A stretch of DNA of 64,000 nucleotides from Rhodovulum sp. (GTDB taxonomy: Bacteria; Pseudomonadota; Alphaproteobacteria; Rhodobacterales; Rhodobacteraceae), in NCBI GenBank assembly GCA_002706605.1, contig PALT01000025.1, positions 248,001 through 312,000 on the forward strand. The letters are read 5' to 3'. Positions 9,121-18,268 of this stretch are shown one piece after another (the stretch's first letter is position 1; each line of letters starts with the position of its first letter). Position numbers and translations under genes: made by a program. The notes under the pieces were generated by a model. It did no database searches, was not told the DNA's origin, and saw only the letters and a program-made list of their open reading frames with translations.

Positions 9121-9882
9121 ATGACCGAGACCCTGCCGCCCCTGCCCCGCACCGTTCTGGAACTCACCGGCGCCGACCGCGTAACCTTTTTGCAGGGGCT
9201 GATCAGCAACGACATTTCCGATCTGGACGGGCGTCTGGTCTATGCCGCCCTGCTGTCGCCGCAGGGCAAATATCTGGCCGATTTTTTCCTGACCGCGCGG
9301 GGTGATGCGATCCTGATGGACCTGCACCGCGACCTAGCCCCCAAAATCGCCCAGCGTCTGGGCATGTACAAACTGCGCGCCGATGTGGCGATTGCGGCCA
9401 CCGATCTGGCCGTGGGCTGGGGCACAGGCGATGCACCTGACGGAGCATTGACCGATCCGCGCGATCCGGCGATGGGCTGGCGTCATTACGCCGTCACGCC
9501 GGTGGTCACGGGCGCGCCTGCGGAGTATGACGCCCTGCGCGTTGCCCATGTGGTGCCCGACACCTTGGTCGAGCTGATCCCCGATCAATCCTACATCCTT
9601 GAGATGGGGTTTGAACGTCTGCACGGCGTTGATTTCAAAAAGGGCTGTTATGTCGGCCAAGAGGTCACCGCGCGGATGAAGCACAAGACCGAATTGCGCA
9701 AAGGTCTGGTGCAGGTCGAAATCGACGGCGCGGCCCCCGTCGGCACCCCGATCATGGCGGGCGAGAAAGAGGTCGGAACCCTGTTCACGCAATCTGGCGA
9801 CCGCGCGCTAGCCTATCTGCGGTTTGACCGCGCGGGCGGCGATATGGTGGCAGGCGGCGCGACGGTGCGCTGGACCGCCTGA
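9121..9882 (+). CDS. ygfZ: Folate-binding YgfZ family protein
   Basis: A tetrahydrofolate-dependent protein of the aminomethyltransferase (GcvT) fold that supports iron-sulfur cluster enzyme assembly or repair. The family signature KGCYVGQEV lies at about residues 173-181, followed by TARMKHKTELRKGL. The product is 253 residues from the ATG at 9121. An upstream in-frame start at 9061 would add a non-conserved proline-rich tail. The gene is read in the same direction as the ABC exporter. Confidence 0.9.
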   Translation: MTETLPPLPRTVLELTGADRVTFLQGLISNDISDLDGRLVYAALLSPQGKYLADFFLTARGDAILMDLHRDLAPKIAQRLGMYKLRADVAIAATDLAVGWGTGDAPDGALTDPRDPAMGWRHYAVTPVVTGAPAEYDALRVAHVVPDTLVELIPDQSYILEMGFERLHGVDFKKGCYVGQEVTARMKHKTELRKGLVQVEIDGAAPVGTPIMAGEKEVGTLFTQSGDRALAYLRFDRAGGDMVAGGATVRWTA

Positions 9883-9979
9883 GGCACAGACGCGAAAATC
9901 CACCGACCGGATTGCGCGCGCCTTGCCCCCTGCCCCGAACGGGCGATACAGTCACGGCACCCAACCGGATTCCACGTCG

Positions 9980-10273
9980 ATGATGAAACCCCTATTCACC
10001 GCCTGCCTGATCGTTTTGACAGGCTGCACCGATTTTCCCGACGTGGATAGCCGTCTGGCCACCTCGGCGGACGGGGCCGCGTTTCCGACCCTCGTGCCGA
10101 TCGACACCATCCTCTATGGCGGGGATTCGCCGCGCTTGGGCGAGGATGACGCCGAGACCCTGTTGAACCGCGTCGCGAACCTGCGGGCCAAGGCGCGCCG
10201 CCTGCAAACCACTGTTCTGACTGGTGCCGAACGCACACAGCTGCTTGAGGCGGTGAAACGACACGGCACCTGA
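9980..10273 (+). CDS. Small predicted lipoprotein (97 aa)
   Basis: The N-terminus MMKPLFTACLIVLTGC is a signal peptide ending in a lipobox (LTGC), so the mature protein should be lipid-anchored at the cell envelope. The remainder is acidic, then helical and basic (LLNRVANLRAKARRLQ). Two adjacent ATG codons (9980 and 9983) are both possible starts. It resembles short hypothetical lipoproteins upstream of hom in roseobacters, but no function is known to me. It ends 77 bases before hom. Confidence 0.7.
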   Translation: MMKPLFTACLIVLTGCTDFPDVDSRLATSADGAAFPTLVPIDTILYGGDSPRLGEDDAETLLNRVANLRAKARRLQTTVLTGAERTQLLEAVKRHGT

Positions 10274-10350
10274 ACGTCCTGTCACGTTGCAAGCCGCGTC
10301 TCAACGCGCTAAAGCCCAGCCGATAATTCGATCGAGCGGAGAACCTCCAG

Positions 10351-11634
10351 ATGTCCACCCCCCTGCGCCTTGGCATTGCCGGGCTTGGCACCGTCGGTAT
10401 CGGCGTCGTCAAAATCATTCAGTCGCACGCCGACCTGTTGACCCTGCGCGCGGGACGCCCGATCACCATCTCTGCCGTTTCCGCCCGCAGCCGCCGCGAC
10501 CGTGGGATCGATCTGGACGGCTATGCGTGGGAAGACGATCCCGTCGCCTTGGCCAAACGTGACGATGTCGACGTGTTTGTCGAACTGATGGGCGGCAGTG
10601 ACGGTCCTGCCAAAGCCGCGACCGAGGCCGCGATTGCCGCAGGCAAGGACGTCGTGACCGCGAACAAGGCGATGCTGGCCCTGCATGGCAACGAGCTTGC
10701 CCAGAGCGCCGAAGACGCCGGTCGCGCCATCCGGTTCGAGGCCGCCGTCGCCGGTGGCATTCCGGTGGTCAAAGCCCTGACCGAGGGTCTGGCCGGTAAC
10801 GAGATCAAGCGCGTCATCGGCGTGATGAACGGCACCTGTAACTACATCCTGACGCGGATGGAGACCTCGGGCCTGCCTTATGACGATATTTTCGCCGAGG
10901 CGAACGATCTGGGCTATCTTGAGGCCGACCCGACACTGGACGTGGGCGGGATTGATGCGGGGCACAAGTTGTCGCTGTTGTCCTCGATTGCTTTTGGCAC
11001 GCGCGTCGCCTTTGACGACGTCGAACTGCAAGGCATCGAACGCATCAGCATCGATGACATCCGCCATGCCGCCGACATGGGCTTTAAGATCAAGCTGCTG
11101 GGCGTGGCCCAGATGACCGGTCGCGGTCTGGAACAGCGCATGACCCCCTGTCTGGTCCCCGCGACCAGCCCCCTTGGCCAGCTTGACGGCGGCACGAACA
11201 TGGTTGTCCTAGAGGGCGACAGCGTGGGCCAGATCGTCCTGCGCGGTGCCGGTGCGGGCGAAGGTCCGACCGCAAGCGCGGTGATGGGCGATGTGATCGA
11301 CCTCGCCCGTGGCATCCGCATTTCGACCTTTGGTCAGCCCGCCGCATCCCTGCAACCGGCCCCCGCCGCCAAGGCCACCGCCGCAGCGCCCTATTACCTG
11401 CGCGTTGTGCTGCAGGACAAACCGGGGGCATTGGCCAAGGTCGCGACGGTTCTGTCGAACTCGGGCGTGTCCATCGACCGGATGCGTCAGTACGGCCACG
11501 CCGACACCACCGCGCCGGTTCTGATCGTGACGCATAAAACCACGCAGGATGCTCTGGATCACGCGATCTCGGGCTTTGCGGAAACCGGTGTGGTTGTCGG
11601 CGAACCTGTCGCAATCCGTATCGAGAACGTTTGA
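10351..11634 (+). CDS. hom: Homoserine dehydrogenase
   Basis: Reduces aspartate semialdehyde to homoserine with NAD(P)H, the branch point to threonine, methionine and isoleucine. The N-terminal Rossmann motif is GLGTVGIGVV (residues about 10-19). The substrate region includes NGTCNYILTRM, with DPTLDVGGIDAGHKL following it. A C-terminal ACT domain begins at about residue 345 (LRVVLQDKPGALAKV) and usually gives feedback control by threonine. The length of 427 fits. It is followed by glpX and recJ on the same strand, a gene order common in Rhodobacteraceae. Confidence 0.95.
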   Translation: MSTPLRLGIAGLGTVGIGVVKIIQSHADLLTLRAGRPITISAVSARSRRDRGIDLDGYAWEDDPVALAKRDDVDVFVELMGGSDGPAKAATEAAIAAGKDVVTANKAMLALHGNELAQSAEDAGRAIRFEAAVAGGIPVVKALTEGLAGNEIKRVIGVMNGTCNYILTRMETSGLPYDDIFAEANDLGYLEADPTLDVGGIDAGHKLSLLSSIAFGTRVAFDDVELQGIERISIDDIRHAADMGFKIKLLGVAQMTGRGLEQRMTPCLVPATSPLGQLDGGTNMVVLEGDSVGQIVLRGAGAGEGPTASAVMGDVIDLARGIRISTFGQPAASLQPAPAAKATAAAPYYLRVVLQDKPGALAKVATVLSNSGVSIDRMRQYGHADTTAPVLIVTHKTTQDALDHAISGFAETGVVVGEPVAIRIENV

Positions 11635-11738
11635 TCGGCCCAAAAACCGACCCTGCCCCTGACTATCGTCGCTAACACCGCGCCGCGTCGGGGGCGGCGG
11701 CTTGTCTCATGCCTGTTGCACGGGATAGATAGAACGAA

Positions 11739-12734
11739 GTGACTTTACAAATGACTGGACGCGCTATGCAGCACACCGTTGATTTCAATGACCGCATGCT
11801 TTCTCTGGGTCTTGCCCGTGTTTCCGAGGCAGCAGCGATGGCATCGGCCAATCTGGTCGGACGCGGCGATGAAAAAGCCGCCGATCAGGCCGCGGTCAAC
11901 GCCATGCGCGAACAGCTGAACAAGCTGGACATCGCAGGCGTCGTTGTCATCGGCGAGGGGGAGCGCGACGAGGCCCCGATGCTCTATATCGGCGAAGAGG
12001 TCGGCAGTGGCACCGGTCCCGCCGTGGACATCGCTCTGGACCCGCTTGAGGGCACGACCCTGACGGCCAAGGACATGCCTAACGCCCTGACCGTGATCGC
12101 CATGGCCCCGCGCGGCACGCTGCTGCACGCGCCTGACGTCTATATGGACAAACTGGCGATTGGTCCGGGCTATCCGACCGATGTGGTGTCGCTGGACATG
12201 ACGCCGGCGGAACGCGTGAACGCCCTTGCCGCCGCGCGCGGCTGTGCCCCCAGCGCGATCACCGTCTGTGTTCTGGAACGCCCGCGCCATCAGGACATGA
12301 TTGACGAATTGCGTGGCACCGGCGCGGCGATCCGCCTGATCACCGATGGCGACGTGGCCGGTGTCATCCACTGTGCCGAGGCGCATCTGACCGGCATCGA
12401 CATGTACATGGGGTCCGGCGGCGCACCCGAGGGCGTTCTGGCGGCCTCGGCCCTGAAATGCATGGGCGGTCAGATGTGGGGCCGTCTGTTGTTCCGCAAC
12501 GACGACGAACGCGGCCGCGCCACCAAGGCCGGCATCACCGATTTCGACAAGATCTACACGCGCGACGAAATGGTCACCAACGACGTGATCTTTGCCGCGA
12601 CGGGCGTCACGGACGGTTCGATCCTGCAAGGGATCAAGCGTGAGCCGACCCACCTGACCACGGAAACGATCCTGATGCGGTCGAAAACCGGCTCGGTGCG
12701 GCGCATGATCTATCGCAACCCCATCAACCGCTAA
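11739..12734 (+). CDS. glpX: Class II fructose-1,6-bisphosphatase
   Basis: Hydrolyses fructose 1,6-bisphosphate (often also sedoheptulose 1,7-bisphosphate) in gluconeogenesis. Family blocks seen are NDRMLSLGLARVSEAAA, the metal-binding VVIGEGERDEAPML, DPLEGTTL and GSGGAPEGVLAAS. The length of about 320-331 is normal. The start is uncertain: GTG 11739, ATG 11751 and ATG 11766 are in frame, none has a strong ribosome site, and homology begins just after 11766. It lies between hom and recJ. Confidence 0.93.
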   Translation: MTLQMTGRAMQHTVDFNDRMLSLGLARVSEAAAMASANLVGRGDEKAADQAAVNAMREQLNKLDIAGVVVIGEGERDEAPMLYIGEEVGSGTGPAVDIALDPLEGTTLTAKDMPNALTVIAMAPRGTLLHAPDVYMDKLAIGPGYPTDVVSLDMTPAERVNALAAARGCAPSAITVCVLERPRHQDMIDELRGTGAAIRLITDGDVAGVIHCAEAHLTGIDMYMGSGGAPEGVLAASALKCMGGQMWGRLLFRNDDERGRATKAGITDFDKIYTRDEMVTNDVIFAATGVTDGSILQGIKREPTHLTTETILMRSKTGSVRRMIYRNPINR

Positions 12735-12777
12735 AGTCGGACAGGGCGCGCAGGGATGTGCGCCCGTCTTGTTTGCG

Positions 12778-14541
12778 ATGACTGACACGCCCACCCGCCC
12801 CGCATTTCTGAACGTCTCCGCCTCGGCCACGGGGCGGCGCTGGATCGGGCCGAGTGCCGAGGACGACCGACAGGCCGAGGCGCTTGAACAGGCGACGGGC
12901 CTGCCACCTGCGTTGTGTCGTGTGTTGGCCCGTCGGGGCGTGCCCGCGCAAGAGGCCGAGCTGTTCCTTGCCCCTGCCCTGCGCGATTTGCTGCCCGACC
13001 CGCGCAGCTTGCGCGATATGGACAAGGCGGCGGCGCGCTTCCTTGAGGCCGTCGAGAAACGCCAGCGCATCGCGATTTTCGCCGATTACGACGTGGATGG
13101 CGGATCGTCCGGCGCGCTGTTGATTTGCTGGCTGCGGGACATGGGCCTGCCCGCGACATTGTACATTCCTGACCGCATTGATGAGGGCTACGGCCCCAAT
13201 GACGCGGCGATGTCTGCCCTTGCCCGCGATCACGACCTGATCATCTGTGTGGATTGCGGCACGCTTAGCCACGGGCCGATTGCCGCCGCCGCAGGCGCCG
13301 ATGTGATCGTTCTGGACCACCACCTAGGCGGCGAGACCCTGCCGCCCGCGCTGGCCGTGGTGAACCCCAACCGGCAGGACGAAACCGGCGATCTTGCGCA
13401 TCTTTGTGCCGCCGGTGTGGTGTTCCTGATGTTGGTTGAGGCGGGCCGCCTATTGCGTGAGGCGGGGCACAAGGGCCCCGACCTGTTGTCGCTGCTGGAT
13501 CTTGTGGCGCTGGCGACCGTGGCCGATGTTGCGCCCCTGATCGGGGTGAACCGCGCCTTGGTTCGTCAGGGGCTGACCGTGATGGCGCGCCGCAACCGCC
13601 CCGGTCTGGTGGCGCTGGCCGATGTGGCGCGCATGGACACCGCGCCGACGCCCTATCACCTTGGGTTCCTGTTGGGGCCGCGGATCAACGCCGGTGGCCG
13701 GATCGGTCAGGCGGACCTTGGCGCGCGGCTGCTGTCGACCGTCGATCCGCATGAGGCGGGCGCCTTGGCCGAACGTCTGGATCAGTTGAACACCGAACGC
13801 CGCGACGTGGAAAACGCCGTGCGCGCGGCGGCCTTGGATCAAGCGACCGAGCGCGGTCTGGACGCGCCCCTTGTCTGGGCGGCGGGCGAAGGTTGGCATC
13901 CCGGCGTGGTCGGCATCGTCGCCTCGCGCCTGAAAGAGGCCAGCAACCGCCCCGCCATCGTCATCGGATTCGACGGGGATGAGGGCAAGGGATCGGGCCG
14001 TTCTGTTTCCGGCATCGACCTTGGCGCGGCGATCCAACGCCTCGCCTCCGAGGGTCTGTTGATCAAGGGCGGCGGGCACAAAATGGCCGCTGGTCTGACC
14101 GTGGCGCGCGATAAATTGGAACCGGCGATGGCGCGTCTGGCCGAACTGTTGGCCAAACAGGGCGCGGCGGATCTGGGTCCTGCCGATTTGCGTCTGGACG
14201 GGGTGTTGATGCCCGGTGCGGCGACGGTCGAATTGATCGAACAGATCGAAAAGGCAGGTCCATTTGGCGCCGGTGCCCCCGCGCCGCGGTTTGCCTTTCC
14301 TGATGTGCAGATCGCCTTTGCCAAACGGATCGGGGAATCACATCTCAAGATCAGTTTCAGCGACGGCATCGGTCCGCGCATTGACGCGATCGCATTTGGC
14401 GCGTTTGACACAGAGCTTGGCCCGATGTTGGAAAAGCACGGCGGGATGCGGCTTCACCTCGCCGGACGCCTTGAAATCAACAGTTGGGGCGGGCGTCAGC
14501 GCCCCCAACTGCGGCTTGAGGATGCGGCGCCGGTTCGTTAA
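12778..14541 (+). CDS. recJ: Single-stranded-DNA-specific exonuclease RecJ
   Basis: A 5'-3' exonuclease on single-stranded DNA for recombination and mismatch or base excision repair. DHH phosphoesterase motifs are all present: DYDVDG (about residue 103), VDCGT, LDHH (about 180) and, in the DHHA1 domain, GGGHKMAAG. The length of 587 is normal. The ATG at 12778 was chosen over a TTG three codons upstream. It starts 43 bases after glpX and is probably co-transcribed with it. Confidence 0.95.
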   Translation: MTDTPTRPAFLNVSASATGRRWIGPSAEDDRQAEALEQATGLPPALCRVLARRGVPAQEAELFLAPALRDLLPDPRSLRDMDKAAARFLEAVEKRQRIAIFADYDVDGGSSGALLICWLRDMGLPATLYIPDRIDEGYGPNDAAMSALARDHDLIICVDCGTLSHGPIAAAAGADVIVLDHHLGGETLPPALAVVNPNRQDETGDLAHLCAAGVVFLMLVEAGRLLREAGHKGPDLLSLLDLVALATVADVAPLIGVNRALVRQGLTVMARRNRPGLVALADVARMDTAPTPYHLGFLLGPRINAGGRIGQADLGARLLSTVDPHEAGALAERLDQLNTERRDVENAVRAAALDQATERGLDAPLVWAAGEGWHPGVVGIVASRLKEASNRPAIVIGFDGDEGKGSGRSVSGIDLGAAIQRLASEGLLIKGGGHKMAAGLTVARDKLEPAMARLAELLAKQGAADLGPADLRLDGVLMPGAATVELIEQIEKAGPFGAGAPAPRFAFPDVQIAFAKRIGESHLKISFSDGIGPRIDAIAFGAFDTELGPMLEKHGGMRLHLAGRLEINSWGGRQRPQLRLEDAAPVR

Positions 14542-14586
14542 TTTTGGCCCCCTCGCATAAAGGCGCGAATTTTTCTGAAAACCCTC

Positions 14587-14615
14587 TTGCGCAGTCGCCG
14601 CAATTTCCCTAATTA
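14587..14615 (+). promoter_or_regulatory. Candidate sigma-70 promoter for tRNA-Glu genes
   Basis: TTGCGC (14587-14592) and TAATTA (14610-14615) are separated by exactly 17 bases and lie about 20 bases before the first tRNA. They fit a housekeeping promoter giving a very short leader. Confidence 0.55.
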
Positions 14616-14634
14616 CCGCGTCACGCCACGGTAT

Positions 14635-14709
14635 GGCCCGTTCGTCTATCGGTTAGGACGCCAGGTTTTCAACCTGGAAAGAGGGGTTCGATTCCCCTAC
14701 GGGCTGCCA
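14635..14709 (+). tRNA. tRNA-Glu (anticodon TTC), first copy
   Basis: A full cloverleaf can be drawn. The acceptor arm GGCCCGT pairs with ACGGGCT, the anticodon stem CCAGG/CCTGG encloses the loop TTTTCAA (anticodon TTC), and the T arm is GAGGGGTTCGATTCCCCT. CCA is encoded at 14707-14709. It is identical to the copy at 14735. Confidence 0.95.
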
Positions 14710-14734
14710 TTTTGGACCACGGCGTGAAACGTGT

Positions 14735-14809
14735 GGCCCGTTCGTCTATCGGTTAGGACGCCAGGTTTTCAACCTGGAAAGAGGGGTTCGATTCCCCTAC
14801 GGGCTGCCA
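14735..14809 (+). tRNA. tRNA-Glu (anticodon TTC), second copy
   Basis: Identical in sequence to the tRNA at 14635, offset by exactly 100 bases, with an encoded CCA. No separate promoter is evident in the 25-base spacer, so both are probably cut from one transcript. Confidence 0.95.
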
Positions 14810-14844
14810 CTTTTACCTTAAAGTTCTGACACTTACCCGCGCCA

Positions 14845-15852
14845 TCAGGCGGTTTGACGTGTGTCGTCTTCATGGCCGATTTCGGCCATGCGGAAACAGC
14901 CTTTACCGGCGTCTTTGGCCGCATATAGGGCCACATCCGCGTCATGCAGCAATTGATCAATCGCGGGATAGCGATAGGAGCGGCTTGTCGTCGCGCCGAT
15001 GCTGCCCGAGATTTTGCACAGGGTGCCGTCAAACGGGATCGGCTCTTCAAGGCGCGCAATGATCCGGTCCGACAGGATTTTCAGGACCTTGGGGTCGCTC
15101 TCGCCCTCCAACACGACGACGAATTCATCCCCGCCCGCCCGCGCCGCAATATCGTGGCCCCGCGTTTCATCGGTCAGGATCTCCCCCACACGGCGCAGGA
15201 CCTCATCGCCCGCCGCGTGACCAAGCGTGTCATTCACCGTCTTGAAGAAATCCAGATCGATATGCAGCACACTGAACACCGCGCGTTTCGCGATCAGTGC
15301 CTCAAGCGCAAGGTTCAGACCACGGCGATTGCGCAGCCCCGTCAGCATATCGGTCAACGCCTGTTCCTGCGCCTTGCTGCGCGCCGCGCTCAGGCGGGAA
15401 TTGAGGCGCATCGCCTCGCCCATCACAGCATTCTTGGCCTCTACCAGATAGAGCAGCTCAACCGCCAGATCGGTCGAGGCGAAATCGCGTTGGGTCAGGC
15501 CGAATTGGCGCACCGCATCCACGATCGAAATCCCCAGCGACAGGTTGATAAACACCCCCTGACCTCCGCCCAGCGCAATCGCCTCGCCCTTGAGCGCACA
15601 GCGCGCGCCGTTGCGCGGATAGAACCGGACCTTTTGGCGCGGCACATAGCCCGCCAACAGTTTTTCCAGACCATCCGCCGGATGACGCACATCGAACAGG
15701 TCATGCGGGGCCCGCCCCACCATGTCCTCATCCGCAAAAATCTTGGACAAGGTCGGACCGGTTGCGCGCACAACCCCGTCCCCGTCCAAGATCATGTGCA
15801 TGGGCATTAGGGCGGCCAATGCCCCGCCGTTTAGTTCAATCGTACCACTCAT
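14845..15852 (-). CDS. Diguanylate cyclase with N-terminal HNOBA/PAS-like domain
   Basis: Makes the second messenger cyclic di-GMP from two GTP. The N-terminal part (about residues 1-110, with FADEDMVGRAP and GVFINLSLGISIVDAV) resembles the H-NOX-associated PAS-like domain that receives a signal from H-NOX proteins. A helical linker (about 125-165) follows, then a GGDEF domain with intact GGDEF at 240-244 and an inhibitory I-site R231-x-x-D234. Its start overlaps the stop of the H-NOX gene by four bases (ATGA). This supports a two-gene operon in which the H-NOX protein controls the cyclase. Confidence 0.88.
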   Translation of the reverse strand: MSGTIELNGGALAALMPMHMILDGDGVVRATGPTLSKIFADEDMVGRAPHDLFDVRHPADGLEKLLAGYVPRQKVRFYPRNGARCALKGEAIALGGGQGVFINLSLGISIVDAVRQFGLTQRDFASTDLAVELLYLVEAKNAVMGEAMRLNSRLSAARSKAQEQALTDMLTGLRNRRGLNLALEALIAKRAVFSVLHIDLDFFKTVNDTLGHAAGDEVLRRVGEILTDETRGHDIAARAGGDEFVVVLEGESDPKVLKILSDRIIARLEEPIPFDGTLCKISGSIGATTSRSYRYPAIDQLLHDADVALYAAKDAGKGCFRMAEIGHEDDTRQTA

Positions 15853-16427
15853 CGTACCACCGCCAATTCGAATTCCCGTCCGGCGGAATGGGCGTCGTCA
15901 AACAGGGTGATTTCGATGGCGTCGGGCCGTGTGTCGGAAAAATCCATCATCGCCAGCACGCCGTAATCATCGGCCATGGCCCGCAACACCCCGACGACAA
16001 GCGCCGCACATCCCGGGATCGTCCAGCCACAATCGAGGACAAAGCTGTTCGGACCCGCGCTGTGCAGATGCAGGACCGGTAAATCCAGATCATCGACGGC
16101 AAGGCGTGCCCGGTCGCGCAAATCGTCCAATGAAAACAGAAAATCCCGAAAGTCCTGCCCGCCAAAGCGCAGCAATCGTCGCAACGCCTCGGACGACGGG
16201 CCGGACACCAGAAACGCGCCGGTGTCTTCCAATATCGCATCGCGCGAAGTGTTCAGGTGCGCCATTGCCGCCGACAATAGGCGTTCGGTCAGGGCGTCGT
16301 CATATTGCGCGAACGCCTCAATCCCGTCGGGCGTGACCCCGGCCTGTGTTGCGACAGCATCCCATGCGTCGGGGCCATGTGCCCCGATAACGAACGCCTG
16401 AATGGCCTTGTTGACCAAACCATGCAT
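15849..16427 (-). CDS. H-NOX (heme NO-binding) family protein lacking canonical heme ligands
   Basis: The opening MHGLVNKAIQAFV and the block FRDFLFSLDDL identify the H-NOX fold, which usually binds heme and senses NO or oxygen. In the family the proximal histidine follows the NLDNL-like block. Here the residue is Arg104 (SLDDLR). The conserved YxSxR motif that holds the heme propionates reads DCGWTI (about 132-137). Two histidines remain at LHLHS (about 120-122), but not at the ligand position. The ATG at 16427 was preferred over 16433 because GGAGG then has normal spacing. It overlaps the downstream cyclase. Confidence 0.82.
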   Translation of the reverse strand: MHGLVNKAIQAFVIGAHGPDAWDAVATQAGVTPDGIEAFAQYDDALTERLLSAAMAHLNTSRDAILEDTGAFLVSGPSSEALRRLLRFGGQDFRDFLFSLDDLRDRARLAVDDLDLPVLHLHSAGPNSFVLDCGWTIPGCAALVVGVLRAMADDYGVLAMMDFSDTRPDAIEITLFDDAHSAGREFELAVVR

Positions 16428-16490
16428 CCCCATCCCTCCAGTAAGATGGGATCAGCCTAGCGTGTAAAACGTTAACAATTCCCCAACCCA

Positions 16491-18233
16491 TTAAGGAATG
16501 GTCTGGATCACCTTATCCCCGACCTTGATCCCCTGATAGGTCAATGGAACCGCCCCCGCGCCGGCCTGAATGTATTGATCGAATAGATCTCCGGTGGGAT
16601 CGGACACCGTAGTACGCGTGTTCACCGACACCATAAGTTCCGAAACAGATCCAAGGGGCGCGAATGAGATTTCTTTGGCGGACACGTCATCCCCATCCCA
16701 TTGCACCAGAACATCGACAAAAGGAATGGATTCGTCCTGACGCAAAACACGCGTGATCAGGCACCCCGCGTGTCCGGCAGGGGTAGACCGCTTACAAGCG
16801 CGCGATGTTTCGCGTCTATCATATTCAAATGTGCCGCCGATGAACTTAGAATACTCATTCTCGGTCGGGGCATAGTCCGCGGCAAACCCATAGCGCGGGA
16901 TGGCCTCAAACATCTCGCGTGTGATCACCTCGGGCGCTGTAAAGTCATATCTATCGTTCAACAGATAATTGCGGACAGAGGGGCTTATCTCGGGATGATC
17001 AAGCGCGGCGAGTTGATCAAGGGCCGCCCTGCCCGCAACGCCCCAATCATTGCGCATATCGAACAGTTCGGCCCAATCAGGGTCTTCGCCCGCCGCGATG
17101 ATGCGGGCGACCTTATCGCGGGTCGAAATGGCCTCGGGATTGATCACGGGGGTCAGGGTCAGCGCGGCAAGCCCCCCCACCACCGGCGCCATCACCGTAT
17201 TGGTCCGCCGGATGCGCGCCATCCAGTCCCCCCGCCGCGCAACCGACACCGAATAGAACGCGCCATAGGCAAGCGCGATCAGGCTGGCCACAGCGGCATA
17301 GATGCGCGCGGGGCTGAACCCGTGCTGATCAATCCTGAGCCACAGGGCATAGCTTGCCACCCCTGCAAGGACCACCACGAACAGGGCCAACAGACGCACG
17401 GCGTTGCGCATCAGGAGGCTGTGGACCGCCTGTTCCGCGCCGCAATCCAGACCGATACTGACCAAGGTCGTCGCGACAATGGCCGCCAACAGGGCCGTTG
17501 TCGCCGCCGAGCCCAAAGGCGCGCCAGACAGGCCGTTGATCGGCAGAAACAGCGTGAACAGCCCGATAATGACCAGCGCGGGTAGGATAAACACCCGCAA
17601 CAGGCGCAGCACCAGCGCGGCGGAAAGCACTTCTGACAGCTCATTCAAAATCGCCGCCGACAGCCCAACCGCCGCCCCCGAGATCAACCACGGCACGGCA
17701 GGCAGGTCCAGAAACTGGTTCAGAAAGGTCAGTTTCACCGTCATCAGCAACTGGTCCGCCAGCACAATCGCCAGCCACATCAGGCCGACGAACACACCGC
17801 CGCTGGCCACGCGCACGATGACGTCCCATGAATGGTTGAACAGGCCCTGATAGTTCCAGAAACTGCCATCCACCTCACGCGCCATAACGAACGGAATGGG
17901 CAACAGGCCAACGATCAGAAAGGCAAAGACCGGCATAAACGTTTCGAGGTACTCCTCAACCTCGACAAATCGCAGCGATCCCCATGTCAACAGACCCGCC
18001 GCAACCGCACCGATCACGACCGCATAGGGCACCGACCGGCGCAGGGGCACGGCCCCCGCCATCACCAGAATGGCGGTAAACCCGATCCCCCAAAGCGCGC
18101 CGACGAACAGGTGCAGACGCTCGGCCCCTTCGAATACATCCGTGGCAAAGAGATTGTAGCCGCCGAGCCCCGCCAGCAGCCCCACCAAAGTCAGGATCAC
18201 GCGGATTTTCACGGTGGGGGACAGGTTGGGCAT
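16491..18233 (-). CDS. DUF4153 multi-spanning membrane protein
   Basis: A 580-residue inner-membrane protein. Residues about 1-370 form roughly ten to twelve hydrophobic helices. The remaining 210 residues are soluble, with MFEAIPRYGFAADYAPTENEY and two cysteines in SRACKRSTPAGHAGC, and are probably outside the membrane. The pattern matches DUF4153 proteins of alphaproteobacteria. No catalytic motif is visible and the role is unknown. It stands alone, 64 bases from the H-NOX gene on one side and 35 bases from the HAD gene on the other. Confidence 0.75.
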   Translation of the reverse strand: MPNLSPTVKIRVILTLVGLLAGLGGYNLFATDVFEGAERLHLFVGALWGIGFTAILVMAGAVPLRRSVPYAVVIGAVAAGLLTWGSLRFVEVEEYLETFMPVFAFLIVGLLPIPFVMAREVDGSFWNYQGLFNHSWDVIVRVASGGVFVGLMWLAIVLADQLLMTVKLTFLNQFLDLPAVPWLISGAAVGLSAAILNELSEVLSAALVLRLLRVFILPALVIIGLFTLFLPINGLSGAPLGSAATTALLAAIVATTLVSIGLDCGAEQAVHSLLMRNAVRLLALFVVVLAGVASYALWLRIDQHGFSPARIYAAVASLIALAYGAFYSVSVARRGDWMARIRRTNTVMAPVVGGLAALTLTPVINPEAISTRDKVARIIAAGEDPDWAELFDMRNDWGVAGRAALDQLAALDHPEISPSVRNYLLNDRYDFTAPEVITREMFEAIPRYGFAADYAPTENEYSKFIGGTFEYDRRETSRACKRSTPAGHAGCLITRVLRQDESIPFVDVLVQWDGDDVSAKEISFAPLGSVSELMVSVNTRTTVSDPTGDLFDQYIQAGAGAVPLTYQGIKVGDKVIQTIP

Positions 18234-18268
18234 GGGGCACCTACAGTATAACTCGTTTTTCAGGGCGA

